Shown here: positions 29,640-37,655 of the stretch, piece after piece
Layout of the letters: each line of letters begins with the position of its first letter
Position numbering within the stretch: the first letter of the stretch is position 1
From: Candidatus Aenigmatarchaeota archaeon
GTDB lineage: Archaea; Aenigmatarchaeota; Aenigmatarchaeia; PWEA01; JACQIF01
Length of the DNA: 64,000 nt
Direction: 5' to 3'
NCBI GenBank assembly: GCA_016432325.1
Contig: CP066684.1
Coordinates: 124,001 to 188,000, forward strand
Notes under the pieces: model-generated
Seen by the model: only the letters and a program-made list of their open reading frames with translations
Databases searched by the model: none
What the model was told of the DNA's origin: nothing
Program-made: the position numbers and the translations under genes

Positions 29640-30705
29640 CTTCTTTCAGCATGTCAATCCATTCGACTTTCTGCGAAGGGACCTTGTTCCACAGAGTGTA
29701 ACGCTCCGGGCGGACAGCGCTGGCCTTCTTGAGGAGTTCGGCCACCTGCTCCGGACTGTTTTCTTCGAGAGGCCTCAGCACGTAGCCGAGAAGGTCCCTC
29801 TCCTCAAAGAGTTCAATCAGTTCGTCGAAGAGCGTGCTCGCGTCAAAGAACAGGCCCGCGGGCATTTGCGAAGCGTTATGCTTGTACACGAGCGCAGTCA
29901 GGAGCGTGGACGTGCCGACAAGCTGCCCGTGGAAATAGCCGTTCTTCAAGAACGGGGCCAAAAGCTTTTCCAGTTCGTGCTCGGCGCCTGAGCAGTAACG
30001 AGACGAGTCGTGCATCGCCAGCCCGGAAAGGAACAGCGCTTCTGCGAGATCGTCTTCGTCGTGTTCGTTCAGGACGCGCAGCGCGGCCTCAGCCGCCATG
30101 GACATGTGGCGGTTGTCAGGCACGAAAGACGACTCGGCCATTGCAAGAGAAACGTCCTGCAGCGCCATCACGTCAGAGAGAACGTCCAGTCGCCCCGCCT
30201 TCTGGAGCTCGCCCGATTTTTTCCAGAGATATTCGGGGATCACTATCTTTACCGGATACTTTGTGGGATAGGATTTTTTGGTGCCGTTTATCAGGGCGCA
30301 GTTCCTCGACAAGAGCCCATCGTGCGTCGGAGCCGTCGGAACCGAGACTAGGGGAGCGCCGGAGCGGAACGCGACCATCTTCGCGACATCCAGCACGCGT
30401 CCGCCTCCGAAGCCCATCACGGTCGTAGGACGGGACATTGCGAGTATCGTATCTACGGTCTCCACGCTTTCTGTCTGTACGGAGAAGATGCGTTCCTCCT
30501 TGTACACTCCCAGTTTTTTCAGGTAGTCGAGCATGAAGGAATTATCCGTCAACACGGCGAGGCCTGAGCCGTCGCGCGGCAGCGTTTCAACGAGCCTCTC
30601 CTCGGACGCGCAATAGACAAACCGCGTGCCCGCATGGCGGACCGCGCCCTCGAGGCTCGTGCGTCCCGTTGCCCTCAGGATTCTGAGGAGCGATGTGGAA
30701 AGCAT
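29608..30705 (-). CDS. egsA: sn-Glycerol-1-phosphate dehydrogenase
   Basis: A 365-residue enzyme related to iron/zinc alcohol and glycerol dehydrogenases. Motifs: GFGGGRVLDVAKMVA (NAD(P) binding), SVPTAPTHDGLLSRNC, LSDVMALQDVSLA (metal Asp), SGAEHELEKLL (metal His) and HGQLVG (second metal His). It reduces DHAP to G1P, the stereospecific backbone of archaeal lipids. A TATA (CTTTATATCC) lies 26 bp before the ATG at 30705. It converges on the GGGP synthase gene, so two steps of one pathway overlap tail to tail. Confidence 0.92.
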   Translation of the reverse strand: MLSTSLLRILRATGRTSLEGAVRHAGTRFVYCASEERLVETLPRDGSGLAVLTDNSFMLDYLKKLGVYKEERIFSVQTESVETVDTILAMSRPTTVMGFGGGRVLDVAKMVAFRSGAPLVSVPTAPTHDGLLSRNCALINGTKKSYPTKYPVKIVIPEYLWKKSGELQKAGRLDVLSDVMALQDVSLAMAESSFVPDNRHMSMAAEAALRVLNEHDEDDLAEALFLSGLAMHDSSRYCSGAEHELEKLLAPFLKNGYFHGQLVGTSTLLTALVYKHNASQMPAGLFFDASTLFDELIELFEERDLLGYVLRPLEENSPEQVAELLKKASAVRPERYTLWNKVPSQKVEWIDMLKEVTALGARASL

Positions 30706-30750
30706 GTCAAAAAGGACTATTGTTTAGGATATAAAGACGGCGTCTTCCGG

Positions 30751-33000
30751 CTACTCCAGAATTATCGGTTGCTGGCCGTAAGGACCGTATGTGCGGCCTT
30801 TGAGGGAGGATATCTCGTTCTCCAGTCTCTCGATGCGGGCCAAGAGCTCTGCCGTGTGTTCGGGGCCTGTGCGCTCGGCCTCTGCAGCGACACGCGCCTT
30901 GAGCCTCTGCACTTCTTCGAGTTCTGCGCGCAGGCGACGCGCGTTCTGATCGAGGTCGCTGTGGACGCGCTGCACGTCGCTCTCTATCTGCCTCCTTATG
31001 TCGTCGACGCTGGCCACGGCACGCGCCTGTATCTTCTCTATCTCGCTCTCCGCCTGCCTCTTCTTGCGGTCCAGCTCTTCCGACAGCGCGAACAGCACGT
31101 TTTCGACCTTTGCCGTTGCGAGAGCCTCGGCGTCCTGCGTAAGTATTTCGCGCACGCTCTCCTTGAGGTTTCTCTGGACACCTCCGTATTTTTCGTCCAT
31201 TCTGCCTTCCAGCGCGTGCGCGCGGCTGTCGACGCGCTGCGCAACCATCGGCTCCAGGCCGGTGCGGAACTGTTCAAGGCGCGCCTTTGTTTCTCCGCGT
31301 ATCTCTTGCAGGCGCGCTTCGAACTTGCGCGATGCGGCCTCTGTGGCGCCGCGTACCTGTCCTGTCTGTTCGCGTACCTCAGAACGCATCGCATCGAGGG
31401 ACTCTTTGAACTCCTTGCGAAGGTTCTCCTCGCCCGTCCTCTGAAGGGCGAGCACGTTGTCTATCGCGTCAAGTTTCCTCTGGAGGTCTGAAATTGAATT
31501 GAAGTGTTCTCTCGTTATGTCGGCCAGAGACGAAGCGACAGAGGACTGCAGGGCCTCTGCCTTTTCCGCGTGTGATTGTTTGAGATAATCGAGCTGCTTG
31601 TTGTATTTGCCGTCCATGGCGTTCACGTGCGAACGCAGGGACTCTGCGATGCTGATGACCTCTTTCTTCATCGCTTCGGCCGTCTCGACGACCTGTTTTT
31701 CCAGTTCGCGGTCGGCTATCTCGGCGCGCGTCCTGGCGTTTTCAACAGAACCTTCGAAAGCCCTCATCTGGGAGTCCATCGCGTCGAACCTCTGCTGGTG
31801 TTGGACGGTGGAGTCGGCAACGGCCCTGTTCACCTCGCGGGAAAGCTTTTCGTCAAAGCCCTTGTTTTGAAGGTCCACGAGGTTTTCGAGATATTCTATC
31901 TTGCCGTCTATCTTTTGGAATACTCCTTTCTCGTCGAGCTGCTGCTCAACGAGCGCCGCGATTCCCGAGCGCAGCGACTCCTTCTCCGAATTGAGGTCCT
32001 TTATCACGGCTGCGAGCGTTTCGTTGACGTCCTTGAAGTTGCCGCTTATCTTCAGGAGCTTCGTGTTCATCGATTCCATCATCCTGTTTTCCAGAGCGGA
32101 CTCGCTCTCGGCCATCGCCGTTTCCATGCGTTCCAGCCTCCCGGCAAGCCCGTCGTTGGCGACGCGCAGGGCGGAATCCATAACTTCCAGCCTTCTCGCG
32201 AGTTCGATGAGTTTGGCCCTCTGTTCCTCGGACACGCGCGCCGTGTACAGCTTCTCCTGTTCGAGCTCCTTGTCCATGGAGGCTTTAGCGCGCGACACCG
32301 AAGCCTCCGCGGCAGAACGCACGGCATCCTTCATCGCGTCTGTCGCTTTCGCGATTTCAGCGGAGACGTACTTCTTGGTGCCCGCCTCCTGCAGCGACGC
32401 GACATTCTCCAGGGAGGTCATCCTGGTTGTGATGTCGCTGACGACAGCGCGATTCTCGTCAAGCGACGCCCTGAGCGCAGCGGCGAGTTCGGTCCGCCTT
32501 TCGGCAAGAGTCTTGTCCAGGGCGTCTATGGAAGAGTCTATCTTCTTGTTCAGCGCGGCAATTCCTGCGGCCATTTCGCGTTCCACGACTTCGCGCGTTT
32601 CCTTATCGCTTTTTCCAGACTGCGCTTCGATGCGATCGAGCCTTATCTGAAGATCCCTGAGTTCGGTGGCGCTGTCTGCGCTCGTCTGTTTCAGCCTTGC
32701 GAACGCGTCCTTCCTGAACGCATCGAAATCCTGCCGTATGGCCGAGGTTCCCTTTGCGATGCCCTCGGCAACGCTTTTTGACACATCGGCTTCGAACCCT
32801 CCGACTGTGTTCTCGAGCCTGCGGAGCTTGTCTGAAACCTCCTTCCTGAGGACGTCCAGATGCGCTGCCTGTTGGCCTTCCGTTTCGGACAGGCTGTCCG
32901 CCTTCCTCTCGATGTCATCGAGCCTTTTCTGAACGGCCGTGACCTTCTCAGTGACAGACTCAGTCACGTCCACGAGCCGCTTGACTATGCTGTCTTCCAT
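30751..33000 (-). CDS. Very long coiled-coil protein
   Basis: A 749-residue protein that is almost wholly heptad-patterned coiled coil, rich in Glu, Lys, Arg, Ala and Leu, with no Walker motif, membrane segment or signal peptide. It starts MEDSIVKRLVDVTESVTEKV and ends in a short non-helical tail GRTYGPYGQQPIILE. It is the last of four coiled-coil genes in one operon. It is probably structural (filament, scaffold or tether); no family is recognised. The sequence ATGGAAGTC, 20 bp upstream, repeats the gene start ATGGAAGAC with the SD GGTGAT between them. Confidence 0.8.
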   Translation of the reverse strand: MEDSIVKRLVDVTESVTEKVTAVQKRLDDIERKADSLSETEGQQAAHLDVLRKEVSDKLRRLENTVGGFEADVSKSVAEGIAKGTSAIRQDFDAFRKDAFARLKQTSADSATELRDLQIRLDRIEAQSGKSDKETREVVEREMAAGIAALNKKIDSSIDALDKTLAERRTELAAALRASLDENRAVVSDITTRMTSLENVASLQEAGTKKYVSAEIAKATDAMKDAVRSAAEASVSRAKASMDKELEQEKLYTARVSEEQRAKLIELARRLEVMDSALRVANDGLAGRLERMETAMAESESALENRMMESMNTKLLKISGNFKDVNETLAAVIKDLNSEKESLRSGIAALVEQQLDEKGVFQKIDGKIEYLENLVDLQNKGFDEKLSREVNRAVADSTVQHQQRFDAMDSQMRAFEGSVENARTRAEIADRELEKQVVETAEAMKKEVISIAESLRSHVNAMDGKYNKQLDYLKQSHAEKAEALQSSVASSLADITREHFNSISDLQRKLDAIDNVLALQRTGEENLRKEFKESLDAMRSEVREQTGQVRGATEAASRKFEARLQEIRGETKARLEQFRTGLEPMVAQRVDSRAHALEGRMDEKYGGVQRNLKESVREILTQDAEALATAKVENVLFALSEELDRKKRQAESEIEKIQARAVASVDDIRRQIESDVQRVHSDLDQNARRLRAELEEVQRLKARVAAEAERTGPEHTAELLARIERLENEISSLKGRTYGPYGQQPIILE

Positions 33001-33022
33001 TGAATATCACCGACTTCCATCG

Positions 33023-34408
33023 TCACACCTTCAGCCTTCTTTCCAGCGATTCAAGGTCGCGCATCAGGGACTCTTCCTCGCCCTTCTGCTTGGCCAGAAC
33101 GTCGGCGAGCTGCGCCTTTATGTCTTCCGTTGATTTGGCGAGCCTGTCGATTTCGTCTCTCTGATCCGTGACGGCAAGGCGCAGCGTTTCCGTCGTCGCC
33201 TTGGTTTCCGCAAGCTCGTTGGATATCTCGTCGAATATCTCCTGTTTAAGAATGTTGGCCGAATGGTCAAACATCTCGGCGAACCTGTTGGTGGCTTCGT
33301 TGAGCTTGTAGTCGAACTTGCCTTCGAGATTCTCTTCCACGGTTTCTATGCGCTTGACGCGGTCCTGCACGTCGATTATTACCGACAGCGCGCTTTCCCT
33401 GAGGCGTTCGGCCTCCTTCTTGAGTTCTGAGAGTACTCTCTTCTCGGAGCCGGCCAGCGCTTCCTTGGTCTCCTTCTCGGCGTCGGCGGCCTTCCGCTGC
33501 ATCTGGTTTATGGCAGAAGACGCCTGGTCTTCGGCGCGGCGCCGGACGGCGGCCATCTCGTTCTCCGTCGCGATCATCGCCTCGTCCGCCTTCTTGCGTG
33601 CGTCTTCGGCTACCTGCGCGAGCGAACTGCCGATGAACTGTCTTATCGCCCTCTCGGAGACGCGTTCGTCGACGGCAGTGACTTGGTTGGTGAGGGACTG
33701 CAGGAGATTCGCGAGGCGTTCGGCTTCCTCTGTGTGGAGCTTGAGGGTCTTTTGCATGAGCGCGAGCTCCTCCTTGCTGCTCGTTTGAGACAGCCTAGAC
33801 TGCAACTCTCCTAGCGCAGAATCCGTGTGGTTGAGCCTGGATGACAGCGTGGACTGCATCCGTTCCAGGTCTTCGGTCCTTGCCGCGGTGCGCGTCTTGG
33901 CTTCGAGCATCCTTATGGATTCGTGAACGGTTGCCTCGGTTGACGCGACGCGCGCGTCCAGCGCCTTCATGCGATCTGCGATAGAGGCGACATCTGCCAT
34001 CCTGTTTTCTAGCGCGCGCGTCTTGTCGTTGAGAGTCTGAATCTCCGACAGCCTGCCTTCCACGGAGCGGACGCGCTCGAGTAAGGGCGTCACGTCAGGA
34101 GGCTGTCGCGTCTCCAATGACCTGAACCTCGCGTCGGCGCCTGTCAGGGAACTCTGAAGGTTGGATTCCATTGATTGCACGCGTTCGTTGAGAGAAGAAA
34201 CGGATTCTAACGTTGATTTGATGTTTTCGGCTTCCTGGCGCGCCACTTCAAGCTGTCTGCGGATTTCGACCAACCCTTCGCTTTCGGAAGGTCTCGTCTG
34301 CTCTACTTCTCCTATCTTCTTTTCGAGCGCCGCGAGCCTCTCTGCCAGAGTCACCTGCAGTTCGGCCAGTTCGCCTATCTGATTGACCAATTCGTCTACT
34401 CCATCCAT
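33023..34408 (-). CDS. Long coiled-coil protein
   Basis: A 461-residue coiled-coil protein with heptads from residue 10 to the end (LVNQIGELAELQVTLAERLA; repeated LExR and MxSL units). No enzymatic motif, membrane segment or signal. The start overlaps the stop of the preceding gene (TGATG). It resembles the 749-residue neighbour in composition and repeat style, suggesting a duplicated family that may co-assemble. Confidence 0.8.
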   Translation of the reverse strand: MDGVDELVNQIGELAELQVTLAERLAALEKKIGEVEQTRPSESEGLVEIRRQLEVARQEAENIKSTLESVSSLNERVQSMESNLQSSLTGADARFRSLETRQPPDVTPLLERVRSVEGRLSEIQTLNDKTRALENRMADVASIADRMKALDARVASTEATVHESIRMLEAKTRTAARTEDLERMQSTLSSRLNHTDSALGELQSRLSQTSSKEELALMQKTLKLHTEEAERLANLLQSLTNQVTAVDERVSERAIRQFIGSSLAQVAEDARKKADEAMIATENEMAAVRRRAEDQASSAINQMQRKAADAEKETKEALAGSEKRVLSELKKEAERLRESALSVIIDVQDRVKRIETVEENLEGKFDYKLNEATNRFAEMFDHSANILKQEIFDEISNELAETKATTETLRLAVTDQRDEIDRLAKSTEDIKAQLADVLAKQKGEEESLMRDLESLERRLKV

Positions 34409-34692
34409 CAGCGCTCACCGACGCTTTTTCTGAGAGCACGCAATATCTCTTCCTCGTCTCCGAGAACGCTCTCCACTATCTCGGATTTTATGCTGTCCGC
34501 CGACTTGAGCCTGCCTTCCATGCCGTCGATTCTGCTTTCAAGCATGCGCACCTTTCGCTTGAGCTCTTCCAGCATGGATGTGAGATACTCTACGTCTTTT
34601 GAAGGCGCGGCGTGCGCGCTTCCGAGTTCTTCCCTGACCTCTTTCAGGGACTCTTCCACGGCTTCACGCACGGCGTCTTTAAGGGTTCCCAT
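34408..34692 (-). CDS. Short coiled-coil protein
   Basis: A 94-residue helical protein (MGTLKDAVREAVEESLKEVR; LTSMLEELKRKVRMLESRID). The start at 34692 has the SD GGTGA. The frame is open upstream to 34782, but that part consists of tandem palindromes and is probably leader. A separate 32-codon upstream ORF at 34796 begins MGTMK, a near copy of this gene's MGTLK. Function unknown; part of the coiled-coil operon. Confidence 0.65.
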   Translation of the reverse strand: MGTLKDAVREAVEESLKEVREELGSAHAAPSKDVEYLTSMLEELKRKVRMLESRIDGMEGRLKSADSIKSEIVESVLGDEEEILRALRKSVGER

Positions 34693-34697
34693 GAACT

Positions 34698-34796
34698 TCA
34701 CCAATTTCCTCGTGGGATGTACGAGAACCACGTTCTCGACATGTCGAAATTCCACGGAATTTCGTACAACTTGAAATCGCATTTCATTGTTCCCAT
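34698..34796 (-). other. Upstream ORF copying the coiled-coil gene start
   Basis: Starting 1 bp after the previous gene's TAG, ATGGGAACAATGAAA (MGTMK) opens a 32-codon ORF ending in TGA, 5 bp before the real start ATGGGAACCCTTAAA (MGTLK). The copies share ATGGGAAC and codon 5. Four palindromes fill the space between. This is the same layout as at the prefoldin, OB-fold and transketolase genes. Confidence 0.5.
34722..34786. repeat. Chain of four palindromes
   Basis: In plus-strand order: CGAGAAC/GTTCTCG (34722-34738, 3 nt loop), the perfect 12 bp palindrome TCGACATGTCGA (34736-34747), CGAAATTCC/GGAATTTCG (34745-34764, 2 nt loop) and TGAAAT-CGC-ATTTCA (34772-34786). Neighbouring palindromes share their outer bases. 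The chain lies in a spacer inside the coiled-coil operon. Confidence 0.8.
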
Positions 34797-34797
34797 C

Positions 34798-35310
34798 CTA
34801 ACCACCCATTATCCTCTTGGCCTCTTGAATCTTGGAACGTATGTCGGCGATGCGTATCTCGCCTACAACAGGCGGAGGTTTCTCGAAGACAGGTTGCGCA
34901 CGTTCCGGAACGGGCGGCGCGATAACGGATGGTCTGACGGGTTCGGCCCTCTGCCTCTTGATAGCTTGCACATCCGCCGCTACCGCGTCGATTGCCTGTT
35001 GCATCTTCTTCAGGGCTTCCACATCCGTCGTCAAGGAATCGAGCCTTCTTTGTATCGCGTTCTGGAGCTTGTACAGGTTCTCGAGGGCCCTGACAACGTC
35101 CTTGGGAAGAGGCGTTGGGGCCGTCGGCGCGCCGGAAGTCGGCCCGAGCGCCGTTCCGGTCGCCGTTGCGGGCGCCTTGCCTTCCTGGATGTTCTTGAGC
35201 AGCGACTTGAGTTCCAGTATCTCTATCTTGTTCGTAAGCGAAAGGTCTTCGAGCTCCTCGAGCTTGCTTTCTATATCTTCGAATCTTCTGGGCGTGTCCT
35301 CCCCTGCCAT
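34798..35310 (-). CDS. Coiled-coil protein with Pro/Ala-rich linker
   Basis: About 170 residues: a first coiled coil (RFEDIESKLEELEDLSLTNK, to about 45), a flexible Ala/Thr/Pro linker, a second coiled coil (LENLYKLQNAIQRRLDSL) and a Pro-rich tail ending VGEIRIADIRSKIQEAKRIMGG. It heads the coiled-coil operon. ATG 35310 is chosen because a TATA-like CATTTATTTGG near 35335 gives leaderless spacing. Unknown function. Confidence 0.65.
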   Translation of the reverse strand: MAGEDTPRRFEDIESKLEELEDLSLTNKIEILELKSLLKNIQEGKAPATATGTALGPTSGAPTAPTPLPKDVVRALENLYKLQNAIQRRLDSLTTDVEALKKMQQAIDAVAADVQAIKRQRAEPVRPSVIAPPVPERAQPVFEKPPPVVGEIRIADIRSKIQEAKRIMGG

Positions 35311-35361
35311 ATTTAAAGCACGAATTTCCCCAAATAAATGCATTATATTGGCTTTTTAGGT

Positions 35362-35415
35362 CGTTTAAACGCTTCCCGAGCCGTGCGGGAGAAACTTTAA
35401 AACCGCCGTTTTAAA
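35362..35415. repeat. Three consecutive palindromes at gene end
   Basis: CGTTTAAACG (35362-35371), TCCCG/CGGGA (about 35374-35391) and TTTAAAAC-CGCC-GTTTTAAA (35396-35415) follow each other. They overlap the last codons and stop of the archaeosortase-like gene and lie upstream of the coiled-coil operon promoter. The style matches the arrays at 3229 and 34722. Confidence 0.7.
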
Positions 35416-35943
35416 CGTGCTTACCCGCGTTCTCGCGAGGCCGGCCAGAATGGATTTCTTCTTCAGCCACGCGAACCACAGGGCCAGAACGGCGGCCGCC
35501 ATTCCTGCCTGCCAGAGAATGTCGTGGAAGAGGTAAAACGTTTCGACCCCGTAGAATGCCGAATACGACGTGACAGAGACGCGCACGATGTTGATGGCGT
35601 AGATTAGGGGCACAAAGACCGCGATTCCGAGCAGTTTCTCCGCAGACTTGGCCTTGGCCGCAACTATCAGTGCGGCCAGGAAGAACGCGCTCTTCCAACC
35701 CGTGGAATCTCTCGAAACCAGGACGTCAAACCCGTCGAAACGGAGCACGGCGCCATTCAACTGCGCGTTGACGCCGAACAGAGCGAGCGCCGAGTGCACG
35801 TTTTGGGCGGTGAATGTCTGGAGCCACGAAAGGTCGGCGTATGCTATGGCCAGATGGAAGGGTATCGCCATGGCCGAGAGCTTCAGAAGAAAGTAAAAGG
35901 AGTTCTCCAGCCTCCTCGTCTGCCTCTCCGACAAGTCAATCAT
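35365..35943 (-). CDS. Exosortase/archaeosortase-family protein with Ser in place of Cys
   Basis: A 192-residue membrane protein with about six segments. It shows the family layout: DVLVSRDSTGWKSAFFLAAL (position of the catalytic Cys in CTGWKS-type motifs), AINIVRVSVTSYSAF (catalytic Arg) and LFHDILWQAGMAA (catalytic His). The nucleophile codon is TCC (Ser), so the enzyme may be inactive as a transpeptidase or use Ser. Archaeosortases process and lipid-anchor surface proteins with PGF-CTERM-like tails. The large surface protein at 5535 is a conceivable client, but lacks that tail. The start overlaps the upstream nuclease-like gene by 8 bp. Confidence 0.72.
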   Translation of the reverse strand: MIDLSERQTRRLENSFYFLLKLSAMAIPFHLAIAYADLSWLQTFTAQNVHSALALFGVNAQLNGAVLRFDGFDVLVSRDSTGWKSAFFLAALIVAAKAKSAEKLLGIAVFVPLIYAINIVRVSVTSYSAFYGVETFYLFHDILWQAGMAAAVLALWFAWLKKKSILAGLARTRVSTFKTAVLKFLPHGSGSV

Positions 35944-36403
35944 GGCCTTGGCCTCTGAGGGCTTCTGTTATGTTGTGCACTCTGCGTTTCAGAAGAAGGT
36001 CTTTGAGTTCCTCGTTTTCCTCTCCCGAACTCCTTCTGTTCACGCGTTCAAATACGTCCTTGTAAGCGTTGCGTGCGATAAGTGCCGCGGCAAGGGCGTC
36101 GCGTTCATGGAGATTATGCGTTGCATATGAGGACGTCGACTCTTCCTTTGAGCGTCTCGTTGCGTCAGTCTCCGGAGAATGCACGGGCGCGCCGAAACTC
36201 GTCGCTATCTTTGAGACGAGCGCAGGCGGTCTGGCCCTGTCCGTGGCGACAATGCTGGGATGCCCGACGGACATGATGGTTTTTATTATTTCCTTCGCCG
36301 AGAAGTTTTTCCTGCTCGTCAGCAACAGCACGTTCCCATAGAAGTCCAGAGCGCACAGCCCCGTTTTTGTCCCTGGGTCTATTCCCACTATGAACCTTTT
36401 CAA
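35936..36403 (-). CDS. RuvC/RNase H-fold nuclease-like protein (DUF460 type)
   Basis: A 155-residue protein. It starts FIVGIDPGTKTGLCALDFYG, the first Asp strand of the RNase H fold, then VATDRARPP and the C-terminal LHERDALAAALIARNAY with the last catalytic Asp. This matches the nuclease domain of the archaeal DUF460/COG2433 family, but the long coiled-coil region of those proteins is missing. Role unknown, probably nucleic acid processing. It follows the GINS gene by 10 bp. Confidence 0.75.
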   Translation of the reverse strand: MKRFIVGIDPGTKTGLCALDFYGNVLLLTSRKNFSAKEIIKTIMSVGHPSIVATDRARPPALVSKIATSFGAPVHSPETDATRRSKEESTSSYATHNLHERDALAAALIARNAYKDVFERVNRRSSGEENEELKDLLLKRRVHNITEALRGQGHD

Positions 36404-36413
36404 GGTATCGCCC

Positions 36414-37061
36414 CTAGCCTACGGCGGCCAGCTTCTTTTCCAGGAGCAGATTCGCTATTTCCGATGGAACGTCAACGACGTCTCCCGGAGCAACGGGTCC
36501 GTATACCTTGCCGTCAGTGCCGAGGAAGCGTTCAAGTTCGCTCAGCATCCTGACTCTCAGATAAGGGTTCGCGGTTTGTACGGGAGGTTCAGGACGGACC
36601 TCTTTCTTAGTCTCCGCGGCCGTTGAACTAAATGTTTTTTCTATGGGAGGTTCCTGGACGGGCGCGGCTGACTGGGGCGGCGCTGCCTGCGTATGCGCGC
36701 CGCGTATTCTTTCGAGGCTCGCCTTTCTTACGCGTTCAAGTTCCGAGACGACGACGTCGAAGCACGTCTTCTCCGCCGGCAGGAGATTCTGAGGTGCGGT
36801 CCCTCCGCGGATGTAATTTATGGCGAGCTTCACGAGCTTGTGTTCGCGCCTGTCCATCACGTCGCGGATGACCTGCATGACGTTTTCTATTTCGCGCACC
36901 AGGCTCGGTTCCTTGGTCTTCTCGAAAAGAAGCTCCTTGCGTTTTATCCAGTCGCGGCACAGATCGTAGAAGTCTTCGGGGAGTTTCTGCAGGGCGTCGT
37001 TCTCCTTCTCAAGCCTCTGAAACCTGCGGAACGTTTCGTAAGTTATGACGTTTTCGTTCAT
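36414..37061 (-). CDS. GINS complex subunit (Gins51-like)
   Basis: About 215 residues. The N-terminal helical A domain is followed by a Pro/Ala-rich linker and a C-terminal small beta B domain (YLRVRMLSELERFLGTDGKVYGPVAPGDVVDVPSEIANLLLEK) typical of archaeal Gins51. GINS links MCM with primase and the GAN nuclease in the CMG-like helicase. ATG 37061 is chosen; the longer open frame upstream has no homology. A TATA-like CATATTTATC lies near 37101. It heads a replication/processing operon. Confidence 0.8.
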   Translation of the reverse strand: MNENVITYETFRRFQRLEKENDALQKLPEDFYDLCRDWIKRKELLFEKTKEPSLVREIENVMQVIRDVMDRREHKLVKLAINYIRGGTAPQNLLPAEKTCFDVVVSELERVRKASLERIRGAHTQAAPPQSAAPVQEPPIEKTFSSTAAETKKEVRPEPPVQTANPYLRVRMLSELERFLGTDGKVYGPVAPGDVVDVPSEIANLLLEKKLAAVG

Positions 37062-37136
37062 CACCAGACCCCACGGGTTTTGTTCAGCGACCGAAGATAA
37101 ATATGCGATTCCACCACACCTGTCCGTGGTAAGAGT

Positions 37137-37655
37137 ATGAGGCTTTACGCGTTGCTGCTTGTCGTTCTCGCCGCGGGTTGCGTAGGAAGCACGGCCCAGA
37201 CGGGGTCGCAAACGGAACAGCCGGCGGAGACTTGGGCCGACGCGACGCTCACAAACGCACTCACAGGAGAGACTTTCGCCATATCGGACTATCGTGGTCA
37301 GATAGTCCTTCTGGAGGCCATGGCCGTCTGGTGTCCTGTGTGCGCAGAGCAGCAGGCGGAGATTGAACGCGCGCACGCGCTCGCTCCCGGTGAGTTCGTT
37401 TCCATATCCGTCGACGTCGACAATACGGAGACCGCGGAAAAGCTCAGTTCATACGTAGCGGGCAAAGGATTCGACTGGGCCTTCGCGACAGACGCGGGAG
37501 GGTTCGGCTCTTCTCTTGAAAGGCAGTTCGGTTTCCAGGTTCTGAGCGTTCCAAGCGCGCCCATAATACTGATAGACCGTGAAGGAAACGCCCGCCTGCT
37601 GCCGGGAGGCGTCAAGAACGCAGATGCGCTGGTCGCGTACGTGAGGTCTTCCTGA
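37137..37655 (+). CDS. TlpA-like thioredoxin lipoprotein
   Basis: A 172-residue exported protein: lipobox LVVLAAGC, a short Gln/Thr linker, then an AhpC/TSA-thioredoxin domain with the redox motif AVWCPVCAEQQ and the cis-Pro region LSVPSAPIILIDREGN. It reduces or oxidises thiols outside the membrane. The stop overlaps the next start (TGATG), so it is coupled with the CcdA-like gene that would feed it electrons. Confidence 0.85.
   Translation: MRLYALLLVVLAAGCVGSTAQTGSQTEQPAETWADATLTNALTGETFAISDYRGQIVLLEAMAVWCPVCAEQQAEIERAHALAPGEFVSISVDVDNTETAEKLSSYVAGKGFDWAFATDAGGFGSSLERQFGFQVLSVPSAPIILIDREGNARLLPGGVKNADALVAYVRSS

Noticed and set aside
31576-32781. A 401-codon open frame on the plus strand antisense to the coiled-coil gene
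   Set aside because: It mirrors the repetitive high-GC coiled-coil gene on the other strand, has no recognisable domain, no SD or TATA, and an unlikely His/Arg/Phe-rich composition.
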